Numbered from the stretch's first letter, positions 1-9,163 are shown. The stretch is 64,000 nt of DNA from Rhodocyclaceae bacterium (GCA_023230455.1 JALNXH010000002.1:186001-250000), one strand, 5' to 3'. Notes: generated from the letters alone by a model not told the origin. A program made the numbers and translations.

Positions 1-600
1 TTCGAGCCAGGCAAGGAACGGCAGATCGCGAATCAGTCCGTATTTGACGATTTCAGCAAGCCCCGCAGAGAGTTCGCGTTCTGGCAGGGTGTTGAGCGCA
101 TTGGTGTCCGCCAGCACCAATTGCGGCTGCCAGAAGGCGCCAATCATGTTTTTGCCTAACGGGTGGTTGATGCCGGTTTTCCCTCCGACTGACGAGTCAA
201 CCTGGGAAAGTACGGTCGTCGGTACCTGGATGAACGGGACGCCGCGCTGATAGGTGGCGGCGGCATAACCCGCCAGGTCGCCTATCACGCCGCCGCCGAG
301 TGCGATCACCGTCGTCGTGCGGTCGCAACGCTGGCGCAGCATCGCGTCGTAGATCAGATCGAGCGTGGCGCCGTTTTTATAGGCCTCGCCATCGGGCAGG
401 ACGATTTTAATGATCCCGATGCCGGCGGCACGCAGCCCGTCGGCAAGGCCTTCGAGATAGAGCGGGCCCACCGTTTCATTGGTGACGATGGCCACGCGCG
501 GGCCACTCAGATGACGAAGGATGTGCTCGGCAGCGATTAGGCCTGGTCCGATGAGGATAGGGTAGCTGCGTTCGCCGAGGGCGACAGTCAATTGGCGCAT
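1..600 (-). CDS. aroB: 3-dehydroquinate synthase, C-terminus beyond window
   Basis: Cytoplasmic NAD- and metal-dependent enzyme that cyclises DAHP to 3-dehydroquinate, the second step of the shikimate pathway. The first 200 codons are visible and the gene runs off the left edge. The NAD-binding segment GGGVIGDLAGY is at about residues 102-112, the VDSSVGGKTGIN motif at 134-145, and the metal-ligand glutamate lies in AEIVKYG near 183. The ATG at 598-600 overlaps the last 13 bases of aroK, so the two are translationally coupled. The family is about 360 residues long, so roughly 160 residues are missing. Recognition from family motifs is unambiguous. Confidence 0.96.
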   Translation of the reverse strand, partial: MRQLTVALGERSYPILIGPGLIAAEHILRHLSGPRVAIVTNETVGPLYLEGLADGLRAAGIGIIKIVLPDGEAYKNGATLDLIYDAMLRQRCDRTTTVIALGGGVIGDLAGYAAATYQRGVPFIQVPTTVLSQVDSSVGGKTGINHPLGKNMIGAFWQPQLVLADTNALNTLPERELSAGLAEIVKYGLIRDLPFLAWLE

Positions 601-1106
601 GGGTTGGGCAATGCTTGCAGGATACGGCGTACGACCTGGGGCGCCTGGGATCTGCCGACTTCGACCACCAAGTGGGCGATCTCTCGGTAGAGCGGGTCGC
701 GCTGTGCGTATAAGGACTGCAATTTTGCCAGACGATCTTCCACTTGTAGCAATGGGCGTCCCCGGTCGGACTTCGTTCGCTGGAAGAGAATTTCTGGGGT
801 AGCGGATAGATAGACCACGAAACCACGTTCGGAGAGTGCCTTGCGATTGGCGGGGTCGAGCACCGCACCGCCGCCGGTAGCGAGGACGAGGTGGGTTTCC
901 CGCGTCATTTCCTCAATGACCTGTGCCTCGCGGCGGCGGAATCCGGCTTCGCCCTCGATCTCGAAGATAGCCGCAACGCTGACACCGGTGCGCGCTTCTA
1001 TCTCATGGTCGGCGTCGACGAAACAAGCTCCCAGCCGGCGTGCCAGCATTCTGCCGACGGTTGTTTTGCCGGCCCCCATGAGGCCGACGAGGAAAATCGA
1101 GCCCAA
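588..1106 (-). CDS. aroK: Shikimate kinase
   Basis: Phosphorylates shikimate at the 3-hydroxyl with ATP, the fifth step of the shikimate pathway. At 172 aa it is the normal length. The Walker A motif GLMGAGKTT is at 8-16, the Asp pair in DADHE at 32-34 binds Mg and shikimate, ATGGGAV is near 77-83, and the LID arginine is in RPLL near 117. The start is TTG: an in-frame TGA lies 13 codons upstream and no ATG or GTG intervenes. It follows pilQ by 22 bases on the same strand and overlaps aroB. It is therefore probably transcribed with the pilus operon, a common betaproteobacterial arrangement. Confidence 0.95.
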   Translation of the reverse strand: MGSIFLVGLMGAGKTTVGRMLARRLGACFVDADHEIEARTGVSVAAIFEIEGEAGFRRREAQVIEEMTRETHLVLATGGGAVLDPANRKALSERGFVVYLSATPEILFQRTKSDRGRPLLQVEDRLAKLQSLYAQRDPLYREIAHLVVEVGRSQAPQVVRRILQALPNPCAN

Positions 1107-1128
1107 ACCGGCTGCCGTTGCTTGTGGC

Positions 1129-3327
1129 TTACTGGAGCAGGTTCAGATCTTCACCGACAATGCGCGGGGTGATGAACACCAGCAACTCGTTTTTGTCCCG
1201 GGTCTGGGTTGTCTGTTTGAACAGGAATCCTACGTAGGGCAGGTCTCCTAGAAACGGTATCCGATCTACGTTGTTGCTACTGTCATCGGTGAATAACCCA
1301 CCCAGCATTAGCGTGCCGCCATTCTCGACGACGACGTTGGTGGTTATTTCGTTCTTTTCCGTCGATACCACGGCGACCGTTCCGGCATTTGTTGAAGGCT
1401 TGCCCTTATTCACATACACCTTCATCTGGATGCGCCCATCAGGATTGATCTGCGGCGTTACGTCCAGTTTTGTCGCTGCATCGATACATTGCGTCGTCGT
1501 GGTTGTCGTCGTACTTAATTGGAAGCAGATGTTCTGTCCGGAGGTGATAGTTGCTTGTCGGCCATCCTGTGTAATTACCTTCGGCGTGGCGATGCTCTTG
1601 CTCTTGCCGTCGCTTTCATCGGCAGCGAGTTCAAGATTGAGCAGGCGGGTTTGGTTCGAATTGAATAATGAAAATGCCAAATCGGTACCTCCGGCGGCGG
1701 CGTTGTAGCCCCCGCTGACACGCATTTGCTGCCCGGTGCCGCGGGTAACCGCCGTACCTGAAGGAAGCTTCGAACTGAGCAAGTCTATGCTGCCTGAAAT
1801 CGGGGCGTTGTTGTTCGATCGGAGAAAACTGAGTTTCGCCCCCAGGCTCTTGCTGAAACTATCCTTGACGCTGACAATGCGGGCCTCGATCATTACTTGT
1901 TTGATCGGACGATCAAGCACTTGAACCCGCTGGCGGATTTTCTCCAGCTGGCCCCGTGTTTCTTCGACGAATATGGTGTTGGTGACCGAGTCGAAAGAAA
2001 CTGTTCCGCGGTCGGAAATCATTGATTTGCTAGCACCGGACAATTGTCCCTGTTGGTTGCTGCCCGCGGTAGGACTGGCAGGTGCCCCTGGCGTCGCAGA
2101 CGGGTTTGCGCCTGCTGCTGGCGCGCCACCCGCGGCGGCTCCCGAGGATGCTCCGGTTAGGGCCTGAACGATTTCTGCCGCGGAACGATAACGGACTTTG
2201 AAGGAGTCCTGCTCGATAGGCTCAAGCTTTTCAAGCGCTGCAGCGCGTTCGCGTTCGTCTTTGTCGTATTTCGCAAGATCATCCGCTTTCCCAACCACCA
2301 CGATACCGCCGTAACGGCGGAAACCTAGCCCATACATGCGCGAGATTACGTCGATGGCCACATTTACCGGGGTATTGTCCATTTTCAGCGATTGAATCTC
2401 GCCCGCAACGCCAGGCATGACTACAAAGTTCAGCCCGGTTATGTCTTGGAATATCCCGATCATCTGGCTGACCGGAATAGGCTGGGCGAAGTTGAAGCTG
2501 ATGACCTTACCCTGGAGTTCCTTTGCACCGGTTACGCTGTTGGGGTCGGTTTGAACTCGGCGTACCTCGACGACAACTGAGGCATCGATCTGGCGCACGC
2601 TGTAATCCCATTCGCCACGGTTGCTGAGCAGGATCTGCGATCCCTTGCCCAACTTCATTGTGGATACGGTGCTGATCGGAGAACCGAAATCCCGCACATC
2701 AAGCTTGCGTTCGAGGCGTGCAGGTACGGCCGTCCCGGGAAACACCAAGGCCAGACCGTTGTTGCCCTGTTTCTGTACGTCGAGCGAAACGTTGGTATCG
2801 CTCAAGTCGATTTTCACCGTGGCCAAGTCGGTCCCGCTGGCTTGAAAGTCGACGTTTGAAATTGACGTTTGCGCCGAGTTGGGCGACTGCGATACCGGCG
2901 CAACTGCGGCCGACGTTTGAGTCGGTGCTTTTGCAGCCGAACTGCCAAGGCTTATGAAAAGGACGTTTCCTTCTACTCTGGGTTCGTATTGGCTGGGATT
3001 GGCCAGGTTGATGACCAGCCGCGTACGCGGCCCCGCCTGAACGATATTGATGCCTTTGAGCGCGCCGACTCCGGCGTTGATTACGCCGCTACCTGTTGCG
3101 TTATCTGTGTCGGGAAAATCGAAAGCGATGCGCGGCGGAGCGACGACGGAGAACGATGAAGGAACGGCACTAAGGGCCTCGCGCATGGAAATCTTGACTA
3201 GCACTTTGTCCGACAGTTGCGAAAACTCGACCTTTTCGATCGTGTTTCCGGCAAAAGCGCTGAGGGCAGAAACAGCAAGCAGAGACAAGAATGCTGATCT
3301 GTAGAGTGAATGCAAAATTCGGTTCAT
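1129..3327 (-). CDS. pilQ: Type IV pilus outer-membrane secretin PilQ
   Basis: Forms the outer-membrane channel through which type IV pili extend. It is 732 aa long with a Sec signal peptide of about 27 residues. Two AMIN-type beta domains follow (roughly 30-110 and 155-240), then an STN-like domain (about 265-340) and an N-domain interrupted by a Gly/Ala/Ser/Pro-rich linker. The C-terminal secretin domain (about 490-725) contains VTPQI and ends with ITPRI. An odd feature is a run of seven threonines (606-612) bracketed by Cys601 and Cys614, where the secretin gate region should be. Its start overlaps the stop of pilP by 4 bp. It is the last pil gene before aroK. Confidence 0.95.
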   Translation of the reverse strand: MNRILHSLYRSAFLSLLAVSALSAFAGNTIEKVEFSQLSDKVLVKISMREALSAVPSSFSVVAPPRIAFDFPDTDNATGSGVINAGVGALKGINIVQAGPRTRLVINLANPSQYEPRVEGNVLFISLGSSAAKAPTQTSAAVAPVSQSPNSAQTSISNVDFQASGTDLATVKIDLSDTNVSLDVQKQGNNGLALVFPGTAVPARLERKLDVRDFGSPISTVSTMKLGKGSQILLSNRGEWDYSVRQIDASVVVEVRRVQTDPNSVTGAKELQGKVISFNFAQPIPVSQMIGIFQDITGLNFVVMPGVAGEIQSLKMDNTPVNVAIDVISRMYGLGFRRYGGIVVVGKADDLAKYDKDERERAAALEKLEPIEQDSFKVRYRSAAEIVQALTGASSGAAAGGAPAAGANPSATPGAPASPTAGSNQQGQLSGASKSMISDRGTVSFDSVTNTIFVEETRGQLEKIRQRVQVLDRPIKQVMIEARIVSVKDSFSKSLGAKLSFLRSNNNAPISGSIDLLSSKLPSGTAVTRGTGQQMRVSGGYNAAAGGTDLAFSLFNSNQTRLLNLELAADESDGKSKSIATPKVITQDGRQATITSGQNICFQLSTTTTTTTQCIDAATKLDVTPQINPDGRIQMKVYVNKGKPSTNAGTVAVVSTEKNEITTNVVVENGGTLMLGGLFTDDSSNNVDRIPFLGDLPYVGFLFKQTTQTRDKNELLVFITPRIVGEDLNLLQ

Positions 3328-3893
3328 TTCTTTTCTCCTTGTCCAGGCAGCGTCACCCGACTTTCCCGCTCTACCCAGACGCCCTTTTCGAGCACCTGCT
3401 CCTTGATCACGATTTCTCCGTCGTTGCTTTCCGTATTGGCCCTGATGGAGACAATGCGACCGTGATTCTGCCCAAGATAATCGCCAACCCGAACCTGCCT
3501 AGGCGTATCTCGATCACTGGCGACAACGGCTACTGGTTGATTTCCGATTGTCATCGTTCCGAGCAATCTTATGGATTCGAGCGGGACGCGGGCAAACGGG
3601 TAGGCGTCTGGATTAACCGGTTTCGGCCCAGACCCCGAGGCCGCGCGCGCGCGCGCGGCCTCGGCAAAAAGTTTGTCTAGCGAGAACGGGGCAGCCCTAT
3701 CGTTGGGCTCAAAGGTGATTACCGGTAGCGGTTTTATTTCAGGGACGCCCGGTATTTTGCCTTTCATGTCCTTGGCGCTTTCCTGCATCCAAGCGCGCAC
3801 GTCCTCGGGCTCGCCCTGGCTGCATGCGGCCAAGGCGAGAGCCATGGCAAAGGTCATTGCGGCGCGCCCACAGTGGCCAGCTATGCGGCTCAT
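3324..3893 (-). CDS. pilP: Type IV pilus assembly lipoprotein PilP
   Basis: Inner-membrane lipoprotein that links the PilMNO alignment complex to the PilQ secretin. It is 189 aa, with a lipobox LALAAC that places the lipidated cysteine at 24. A low-complexity Ala/Arg stretch is followed by the C-terminal beta domain typical of the family. It overlaps pilO upstream and pilQ downstream by 4 bp each (ATGA). The Ala/Arg stretch AEAARARAAS is encoded by a (CG)8 run inside a 30-bp perfect palindrome, a potential slippage site. Confidence 0.93.
   Translation of the reverse strand: MSRIAGHCGRAAMTFAMALALAACSQGEPEDVRAWMQESAKDMKGKIPGVPEIKPLPVITFEPNDRAAPFSLDKLFAEAARARAASGSGPKPVNPDAYPFARVPLESIRLLGTMTIGNQPVAVVASDRDTPRQVRVGDYLGQNHGRIVSIRANTESNDGEIVIKEQVLEKGVWVERESRVTLPGQGEKK
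3635..3664. repeat. 30-bp perfect palindrome with (CG)8 core inside pilP
   Basis: Bases 3635-3649 are the exact reverse complement of 3650-3664. The central 3642-3657 is eight uninterrupted CG dinucleotides. It encodes Ala-Glu-Ala-Ala-Arg-Ala-Arg-Ala-Ala-Ser of PilP. An alternating CG run of this length can adopt Z-DNA or a cruciform, and dinucleotide runs are prone to slippage; both consequences here are inference. Confidence 0.95.
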
Positions 3894-4579
3894 TTACGGC
3901 CCCCGGGTTTGGCCTGTTTTTTCTGCGCCGCCAATTCGTTGGAGTCGAGGTAGCGGTATGTCATCACGGTGGCATCCATCGTGAGCACGTTGGCCGATTT
4001 TGCATCCTTCGGCTTTAGCTTGACATTATTTAGCGTGACGATGCGCGGTAGCCGGGCAATGTCGCTGGCAAAGCTGGCGAGATCGTTGTAGCTGCCGGTC
4101 ATCAAGACGCTGATGGGAACCTCTGCATAAAAATCCTTCCTCGCTTCACCACCGGGTTTAAATAGTTCTATTTTTAGACCGCGAGAAAGTGCTGCTTGGC
4201 TGATATCGACGATCATCGCGTCCATTTCGGCCTTGTTGGGCAATTGTTTCAAGAGTTCGCCAAACGCAAGATTTATTTCGTCCTGCTGCTTGCGATAGGC
4301 ATCGAGATTGACTGCTTGGCGTTTTTTGTTCAGCCAGTCTTCCTTGAGTTCGATTTCCTTTTTCTGCTTCAGGTCCAAGTCTTCCAACTGCGAACTCCAG
4401 CCTAGAAACCAAGCTACAGCGAGTAATCCCACGAAGAGCCCTGTCAGCATTACTAGCCGCGGCCCAAGGGGCCATAGCCCAGGGTCTTTGGGATCCAGCG
4501 TACGGAAATCCTCAACCAGACGTTGAAAATTGATGGCAGGCAGTTTTACTTTCGGCAAAGCCGGAGCCTTCATTTTCAT
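3890..4579 (-). CDS. pilO: Type IV pilus alignment protein PilO
   Basis: Bitopic inner-membrane protein that pairs with PilN in the alignment complex between cytoplasmic PilM and periplasmic PilP. It is 229 aa: a short cytoplasmic N-terminus, one transmembrane segment at about 42-62, a coiled-coil stretch at about 68-110, and a C-terminal ferredoxin-like periplasmic domain. The N-terminal PKDPGLWPLGPR segment is typical of betaproteobacterial PilO. The start codon overlaps the pilN stop (ATGA). Confidence 0.94.
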   Translation of the reverse strand: MKMKAPALPKVKLPAINFQRLVEDFRTLDPKDPGLWPLGPRLVMLTGLFVGLLAVAWFLGWSSQLEDLDLKQKKEIELKEDWLNKKRQAVNLDAYRKQQDEINLAFGELLKQLPNKAEMDAMIVDISQAALSRGLKIELFKPGGEARKDFYAEVPISVLMTGSYNDLASFASDIARLPRIVTLNNVKLKPKDAKSANVLTMDATVMTYRYLDSNELAAQKKQAKPGGRK

Positions 4580-5178
4580 GGTTTGTCTCCCGCCGATTTT
4601 TTTGCGGGATTTTTTGTGTCTGCGGCGGCAGGCGCGGCTCTTTCGATGGCCATTCTCATTAGGAACGTATAGATCGGGCGGCCATTTAGGGCGTTGGCGG
4701 CCCTGATTTCGAGCATATTCACCTGTTGGAACAGCGGGGATTCCTCAAGACTACGCATCAGGGAGGACACGCGCGCTTCCGAAACCGATTCTCCGCTCAG
4801 ATCGAATTGCATTCCGTTTTGGACAAAGTTGACCAGCCTGATACCGTCCGGCACTCGACGCAGTAGCTCGTCAAACATGCGCGTTGTTTCAGCGCGACTG
4901 CCTTGTAGAGTTTCGATTACCTGCTTGCGTTTAAGAAGAGCATCCGTTTCTTCTTTAAGTTTGGCAATCGCCGCAATTTCCTTTTTGAGGCTTTCGATCT
5001 CACGTTCTATATAGGCGTTTTTGGTTTCCTGTACCGTGATGTAGCGGTTTATCGCGGTAAATCCGAGAAACCAGATTGCTCCGGCTAGAACCACAACCAA
5101 GCCGATCAGCGCGAAAAACTGCTCGCGCCGGGCCTTGCGCTTTTCCTCTCGGTGCGGAAGCAGATTGATGCGAATCAC
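4576..5178 (-). CDS. pilN: Type IV pilus alignment protein PilN
   Basis: Inner-membrane partner of PilO whose cytoplasmic N-terminus docks into PilM. The GTG at 5176-5178 is chosen as the start. It gives the canonical N-terminus (M)IRINLLPHREEKR that binds PilM, and it overlaps the pilM stop as GTGA. A longer reading from 5208 would add ten non-conserved residues. The product is 200 aa: a basic N-terminus, a transmembrane segment at about 20-42, a coiled coil at about 45-85, then the periplasmic domain. Confidence 0.94.
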   Translation of the reverse strand: MIRINLLPHREEKRKARREQFFALIGLVVVLAGAIWFLGFTAINRYITVQETKNAYIEREIESLKKEIAAIAKLKEETDALLKRKQVIETLQGSRAETTRMFDELLRRVPDGIRLVNFVQNGMQFDLSGESVSEARVSSLMRSLEESPLFQQVNMLEIRAANALNGRPIYTFLMRMAIERAAPAAADTKNPAKKSAGDKP

Positions 5179-6254
5179 TGGTCGAATCTCCGCAACGCAA
5201 GGCCGCAAGCCACCATCAGGGCCGGGGCGTCCGCGAGTAGGCTTTTCGCGCGAACCTTAGCTGAGATCTCCATGCCAACAAATGGGTTGGCGATGATTGA
5301 GTCGATTTGGGTATGTTGAAAAACGGCTTCCTGTACTCCGGGAAGCACTGCGCATCCACCAGAGAGCACGATGTGGTCGACTTGCGTAAAAGGCGTAGCG
5401 CTGAAAAAAAACTGAATGGCACGTGCTGCTTCGAGCGCCAGATTTTCAAGGAATGGAGCGAGGATTTCGGCTTCGTAGTTATCGGGCAGCGAGCCCTCAC
5501 GCTTGGCTCTTTCCGCCTCTTCGACGCTCATTCCGTAAGCTCGCATGATCTCTTGGGTCAACTGCGATCCACCGAAGGCCTGCTCGCGCGAATATACCGG
5601 CTGATTGTTGCGCATCATAGTAACGTTCATGACGTTGGCGCCTATGTCCATCAGCCCTATGGTGCGGTCGTGGCCGCTATCCGGTAATTGCTGCTCAATT
5701 AACTCGAAAGCGGCCTGGGCAGCATAGGATTCCATGTCCATGACCATCGGTTTGAGGCCGACGCCCTCTGCGCATGACACCCGGTCCTCAACCATTTCCT
5801 TGCGACTGGCAGCTAGCAGTACTTCCACCTCATCCGGGCTGGACGGCGCCGGCCCCATGACTTGGAAATCAAGATTGACTTCTTCCAAGGCAAACGGAAT
5901 GTACTGGTTGGCTTCCGATTCGACCTGGATTTCCATTTCCTGTTCGCGCAGGTTGGCGGGCAGGATAATTTTTTTTGTGATGACGGCTGCAGCAGGTAGC
6001 GCCATTGCAACGTACTTTGTGCCCGCCCCCATGCGTTTCCACGCACGGCCAATCGCTTCGGCAATTCCATCGATGTTGACGATCTTGCCATCCACCACCG
6101 CGTCACGGGGCAAGGGTTCGATCGCGTAACGCTCTACGCGGCATTTGCCTTTCTCGCCCGGAGCAAGCTCCAGCATCTTGACCGAGGACGAACTGATGTC
6201 CAGCCCGATCAAGGGGCGCTTGCTTGGATTAAAGATCGAGAGGTCGATCTGCAA
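5175..6254 (-). CDS. pilM: Type IV pilus actin-like ATPase PilM
   Basis: Cytoplasmic actin-fold protein that binds the PilN N-terminus and connects the pilus motor layer to the envelope complex. It is 359 aa. The phosphate-1 motif is GLDISSSSVKMLEL near 18-31, a second nucleotide motif MDIGANVMNV is in the middle, and LSGGCAVLPG is near the C-terminus. The start is TTG with a good ribosome site (AAAAGGAAA about 8 bases upstream). It is the first gene of pilMNOPQ and is transcribed divergently from mrcA, the arrangement seen in most proteobacteria with type IV pili. Confidence 0.95.
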   Translation of the reverse strand: MQIDLSIFNPSKRPLIGLDISSSSVKMLELAPGEKGKCRVERYAIEPLPRDAVVDGKIVNIDGIAEAIGRAWKRMGAGTKYVAMALPAAAVITKKIILPANLREQEMEIQVESEANQYIPFALEEVNLDFQVMGPAPSSPDEVEVLLAASRKEMVEDRVSCAEGVGLKPMVMDMESYAAQAAFELIEQQLPDSGHDRTIGLMDIGANVMNVTMMRNNQPVYSREQAFGGSQLTQEIMRAYGMSVEEAERAKREGSLPDNYEAEILAPFLENLALEAARAIQFFFSATPFTQVDHIVLSGGCAVLPGVQEAVFQHTQIDSIIANPFVGMEISAKVRAKSLLADAPALMVACGLALRRFDQ

Positions 6255-6309
6255 CGGGATTTCCTTTTAAAAATAGTACGTTACAGACAATACTGATAAT
6301 TTACATCAG

Positions 6310-6338
6310 ATGCTAGCAGCAACTATATCGGCTGTAAA
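6310..6338 (-). promoter_or_regulatory. Sigma70-type promoter for pilMNOPQ
   Basis: On the minus strand TTTACA (6333-6338) and TAGCAT (6310-6315) are separated by exactly 17 bases. Transcription would start near 6303, giving a leader of about 50 bases before pilM. Consensus similarity is good but not perfect. Confidence 0.55.
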
Positions 6339-6422
6339 GCAAAAACTTTAAGGAGATGATGCTTTTGTGGCGTCGATATTTTGCTCTCCTTGACCTTGAA
6401 CAGGCCTCCAGTTTCACCCTTG

Positions 6423-6428
6423 TATAAT
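6423..6428 (+). promoter_or_regulatory. Perfect -10 hexamer ahead of mrcA
   Basis: TATAAT lies 40 bases upstream of the mrcA TTG. TTGACC (6390) and TTGAAC (6396) lie upstream but 27 and 21 bases away, too far for a standard -35. The promoter would therefore need an activator or a weak -35. Confidence 0.4.
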
Positions 6429-6468
6429 TTACTTTCTACCATTTTCATCACCGCCTGCCGGTTTCCTC

Positions 6469-8805
6469 TTGCCTTCCATTCTGCGTTGGATTCTCTACCT
6501 GCTGCTGGCGGTGGCGGGTTTGTTGGCTGCTTGTGCCGCCCTTGTCGGCATCGTGGTAGTTCTGGCCTATCCGCAACTACCGTCGCTTGATGCCTTGACC
6601 GACTATCGCCCCAAGGTTCCTCTGCGCATTTATTCGTCCGACGGAAAATTGATTGGTGAGTTCGGAGAGGAACGCCGTGAAGTCGTTCGCATCAAGGATG
6701 TACCTGATGTTATGAGGCAGGCCATCTTGGCTGCGGAAGACGAACGCTTCTATCAGCACCCCGGGGTCGATACGATGGGAATATTGCGTGCCGGATATTC
6801 AAACCTGATCAGTGGAGGCAAGCGCCAGGGCGCCTCGACCATAACCATGCAGGTGGCGCGCAACTTCTTTCTCTCCAGCGAAAAGACGCTCACGCGCAAA
6901 GTCTACGAGGCTCTGTTAGCGTTCAAGATAGAGCACAACCTTTCGAAGGATGAAATTCTCCAACTTTATATTAACCAGATTTATCTGGGCCAGCGGGCAT
7001 ATGGTTTTGCCTCAGCGGCGCAGATTTATTTCGGCAAAGCCCTCCGTGATTTGACGCCGGCGGAAGCGGCGATGATGGCGGGCCTGCCGAAGGCGCCGTC
7101 GGCCTACAACCCGGTTGCCAACCCGAAGCGGGCCCGCTTGCGTCAGCTTTATGTGCTGCGCCGCATGCGCGAATTGCAGTTCCTCGACGACAAAACCTAC
7201 AAGCAGGCGCAAACCGAACCGCTGCACGTAAAGCACGACAGCAACGATTTCGGCATCCATGCCGAGTACGTCGCTGAAATGGCGCGGCAGATAGCCGTCG
7301 AACGATATGGCGACGAAGCCTATTCCCAAGGGCTGCGCGTAATTACTACCGTCGTAGGCAGTGAGCAGCGGGCGGCATTCGAGTCCGTGCGGCGTGGGGT
7401 GCTTGATTATGATCGGCGCCACGGCTATCGGGGTGCCGAAACCTTTGTCGACATGGGCGCCATCAAGTCCGACCAGGATGACGGGTTTGAAGAGCTGCTG
7501 TCCGACTTCGAGGACGTTAACGATCTTCTTCCGGCCGTGGTACTCGAAGCGTCGTCGGGCAGGGTACGTGCTTACCTGCGCGGTGGCGAAATTGTCACGT
7601 TGACCGGTGATGGGCTCAAATTTCCGGCCAGAATGCTGGAGGACAAGGCTCCACCGGGCAAGCGTCTGAGGCGTGGCGCGCTGGTGCGCTTGGTTCGCGA
7701 CGACAGAGGGCAGTGGCAGATTGCCCAGTTGCCGCAGGTCGAGTCTTCCTTCGTTGCGGCGAGTCCGGTCGATGGCGCTGTTCGGGCGCTGGTGGGTGGT
7801 TTCGATTTCAACCGCAACAAATTCAATCACGTCACTCAAGCATGGCGTCAGCCCGGCTCCAGCTTCAAGCCGTTCATCTATTCGGCGGCGATGGAAAAAG
7901 GCTATACCGCAGCATCGATTGTTGCGGATGAACCGATTGTCATACCCGCAGCGGAAACCGGCAGTCAGGCCTGGGAGCCGAAGAACTACGATGGCAAATA
8001 CGAGGGGCCGATGACGCTGCGCACGGCATTGACAAAATCTAAGAATATGGTGTCAATCCGCCTGCTGAGAGCGATTGGCACAACCTACGCGCAGGAATAC
8101 ATAACCCGTTTTGGCTTCGACGCGGACAAACATCCACCCTACTTGACCATGGCCCTCGGGGCTGGCTCGGTGACGCCCTGGCAGCAGCTGGTTGCCTATG
8201 CAGTCTTTGCCAATGGAGGCTACCGCATCCAACCCTATGTGGTTAAGCAGATTCTCGATGCCAAAGGCAATGTTCTGGCGCAGTTTGATCCGCCGGTTGC
8301 CGGCGACGAAAATCTGCGCGCGATTGACGCGCGCAACGCCTACATCATGGACAGCATGATGCATGACGTCACCCGGCGCGGTACGGCGGCGCGTGCGCCG
8401 CAAGTACTGAAGCGGTACGACATCGCCGGCAAAACGGGCACTACCAACGATTATGTCGACGCCTGGTTCTGCGGCTACCATCCGACCGTTGTTGGCATCG
8501 CCTGGATCGGTTTTGATCAGCCGCGCACCCTCGGCAACGGCGAAACCGGCGGCGGTGCTGCGCTACCTATTTGGATAGGCTACATGCAGCAGACGCTGAA
8601 GGGCGTGCCTGAGGCCTACATGGACGCGCCGGAGGGGCTTACGCCGATCAGCGCCACCGATCCCGAGGGGCACAAGCCGGTGCGCGAACTGATCTACAAA
8701 GAGAGTCTCCCGGATGTGGGCGACGCCCCTGCGGAGGCGATACCAACCCAGCCCCCTGTGCCGGTCTCCGATGCCCGGCCCAAGCCGGTGGAACATAAGA
8801 ATTAA
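6469..8805 (+). CDS. mrcA: Penicillin-binding protein 1A, bifunctional peptidoglycan synthase
   Basis: Class A PBP that polymerises lipid II and cross-links the strands. It is 778 aa with an N-terminal transmembrane anchor (about 5-34). The GT51 glycosyltransferase motifs are EDERFYQHPG at 90-99 and QGASTITMQ at 120-128. An OB-like insert is followed by the transpeptidase with SSFK (Ser464), SKN near 524-526 and KTGT at 655-658. The start is TTG; no in-frame ATG gives a complete anchor. It diverges from pilM and converges on cyaY, whose stop it overlaps by a few bases. Confidence 0.95.
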   Translation: MPSILRWILYLLLAVAGLLAACAALVGIVVVLAYPQLPSLDALTDYRPKVPLRIYSSDGKLIGEFGEERREVVRIKDVPDVMRQAILAAEDERFYQHPGVDTMGILRAGYSNLISGGKRQGASTITMQVARNFFLSSEKTLTRKVYEALLAFKIEHNLSKDEILQLYINQIYLGQRAYGFASAAQIYFGKALRDLTPAEAAMMAGLPKAPSAYNPVANPKRARLRQLYVLRRMRELQFLDDKTYKQAQTEPLHVKHDSNDFGIHAEYVAEMARQIAVERYGDEAYSQGLRVITTVVGSEQRAAFESVRRGVLDYDRRHGYRGAETFVDMGAIKSDQDDGFEELLSDFEDVNDLLPAVVLEASSGRVRAYLRGGEIVTLTGDGLKFPARMLEDKAPPGKRLRRGALVRLVRDDRGQWQIAQLPQVESSFVAASPVDGAVRALVGGFDFNRNKFNHVTQAWRQPGSSFKPFIYSAAMEKGYTAASIVADEPIVIPAAETGSQAWEPKNYDGKYEGPMTLRTALTKSKNMVSIRLLRAIGTTYAQEYITRFGFDADKHPPYLTMALGAGSVTPWQQLVAYAVFANGGYRIQPYVVKQILDAKGNVLAQFDPPVAGDENLRAIDARNAYIMDSMMHDVTRRGTAARAPQVLKRYDIAGKTGTTNDYVDAWFCGYHPTVVGIAWIGFDQPRTLGNGETGGGAALPIWIGYMQQTLKGVPEAYMDAPEGLTPISATDPEGHKPVRELIYKESLPDVGDAPAEAIPTQPPVPVSDARPKPVEHKN

Positions 8806-9119
8806 TCGAGCTTGATCTTTGTGCCAGACTGCTCCGACATGCAGCGCGCGAGCGACTGCATCAACTCCGTGCCGTCCCGGGTGCCAATCCAGCGGCCTTC
8901 ATCAAATTTAAAATGAAATCCACCGGAACGTGCAGCGATCCAGATCTCACGCGCGGCGCTGTGGCGATTGACGATGATCTTACTGCCGTCGGCGAACTCG
9001 AGTTCGAGCACGCCGCCGGGTTTGGATTCGTAATCGAAATCCGCTGCGCAACGGTCCAGCGCTTGCTCCATTTCCTCCAGCATTGCATCTGCCAGAGTGT
9101 TGAAATCCTGTTCATTCAT
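8802..9119 (-). CDS. cyaY: Iron-sulfur assembly regulator, frataxin CyaY
   Basis: Small acidic cytoplasmic protein that binds iron and the cysteine desulfurase IscS and modulates Fe-S cluster assembly. It is 105 aa, the normal length. The acidic first helix (EQDFNTLADAMLEEMEQAL) and the beta-sheet motif SREIWIAA-like (AAREIWIAARSGG) match the frataxin fold. It lies between mrcA and the lptM-lysA pair, an arrangement common in beta- and gammaproteobacteria. Confidence 0.93.
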   Translation of the reverse strand: MNEQDFNTLADAMLEEMEQALDRCAADFDYESKPGGVLELEFADGSKIIVNRHSAAREIWIAARSGGFHFKFDEGRWIGTRDGTELMQSLARCMSEQSGTKIKLD

Positions 9120-9163
9120 CGCGTGCTACCATTCCCCGCTTTCCACTGATCAGCCTGATCACT

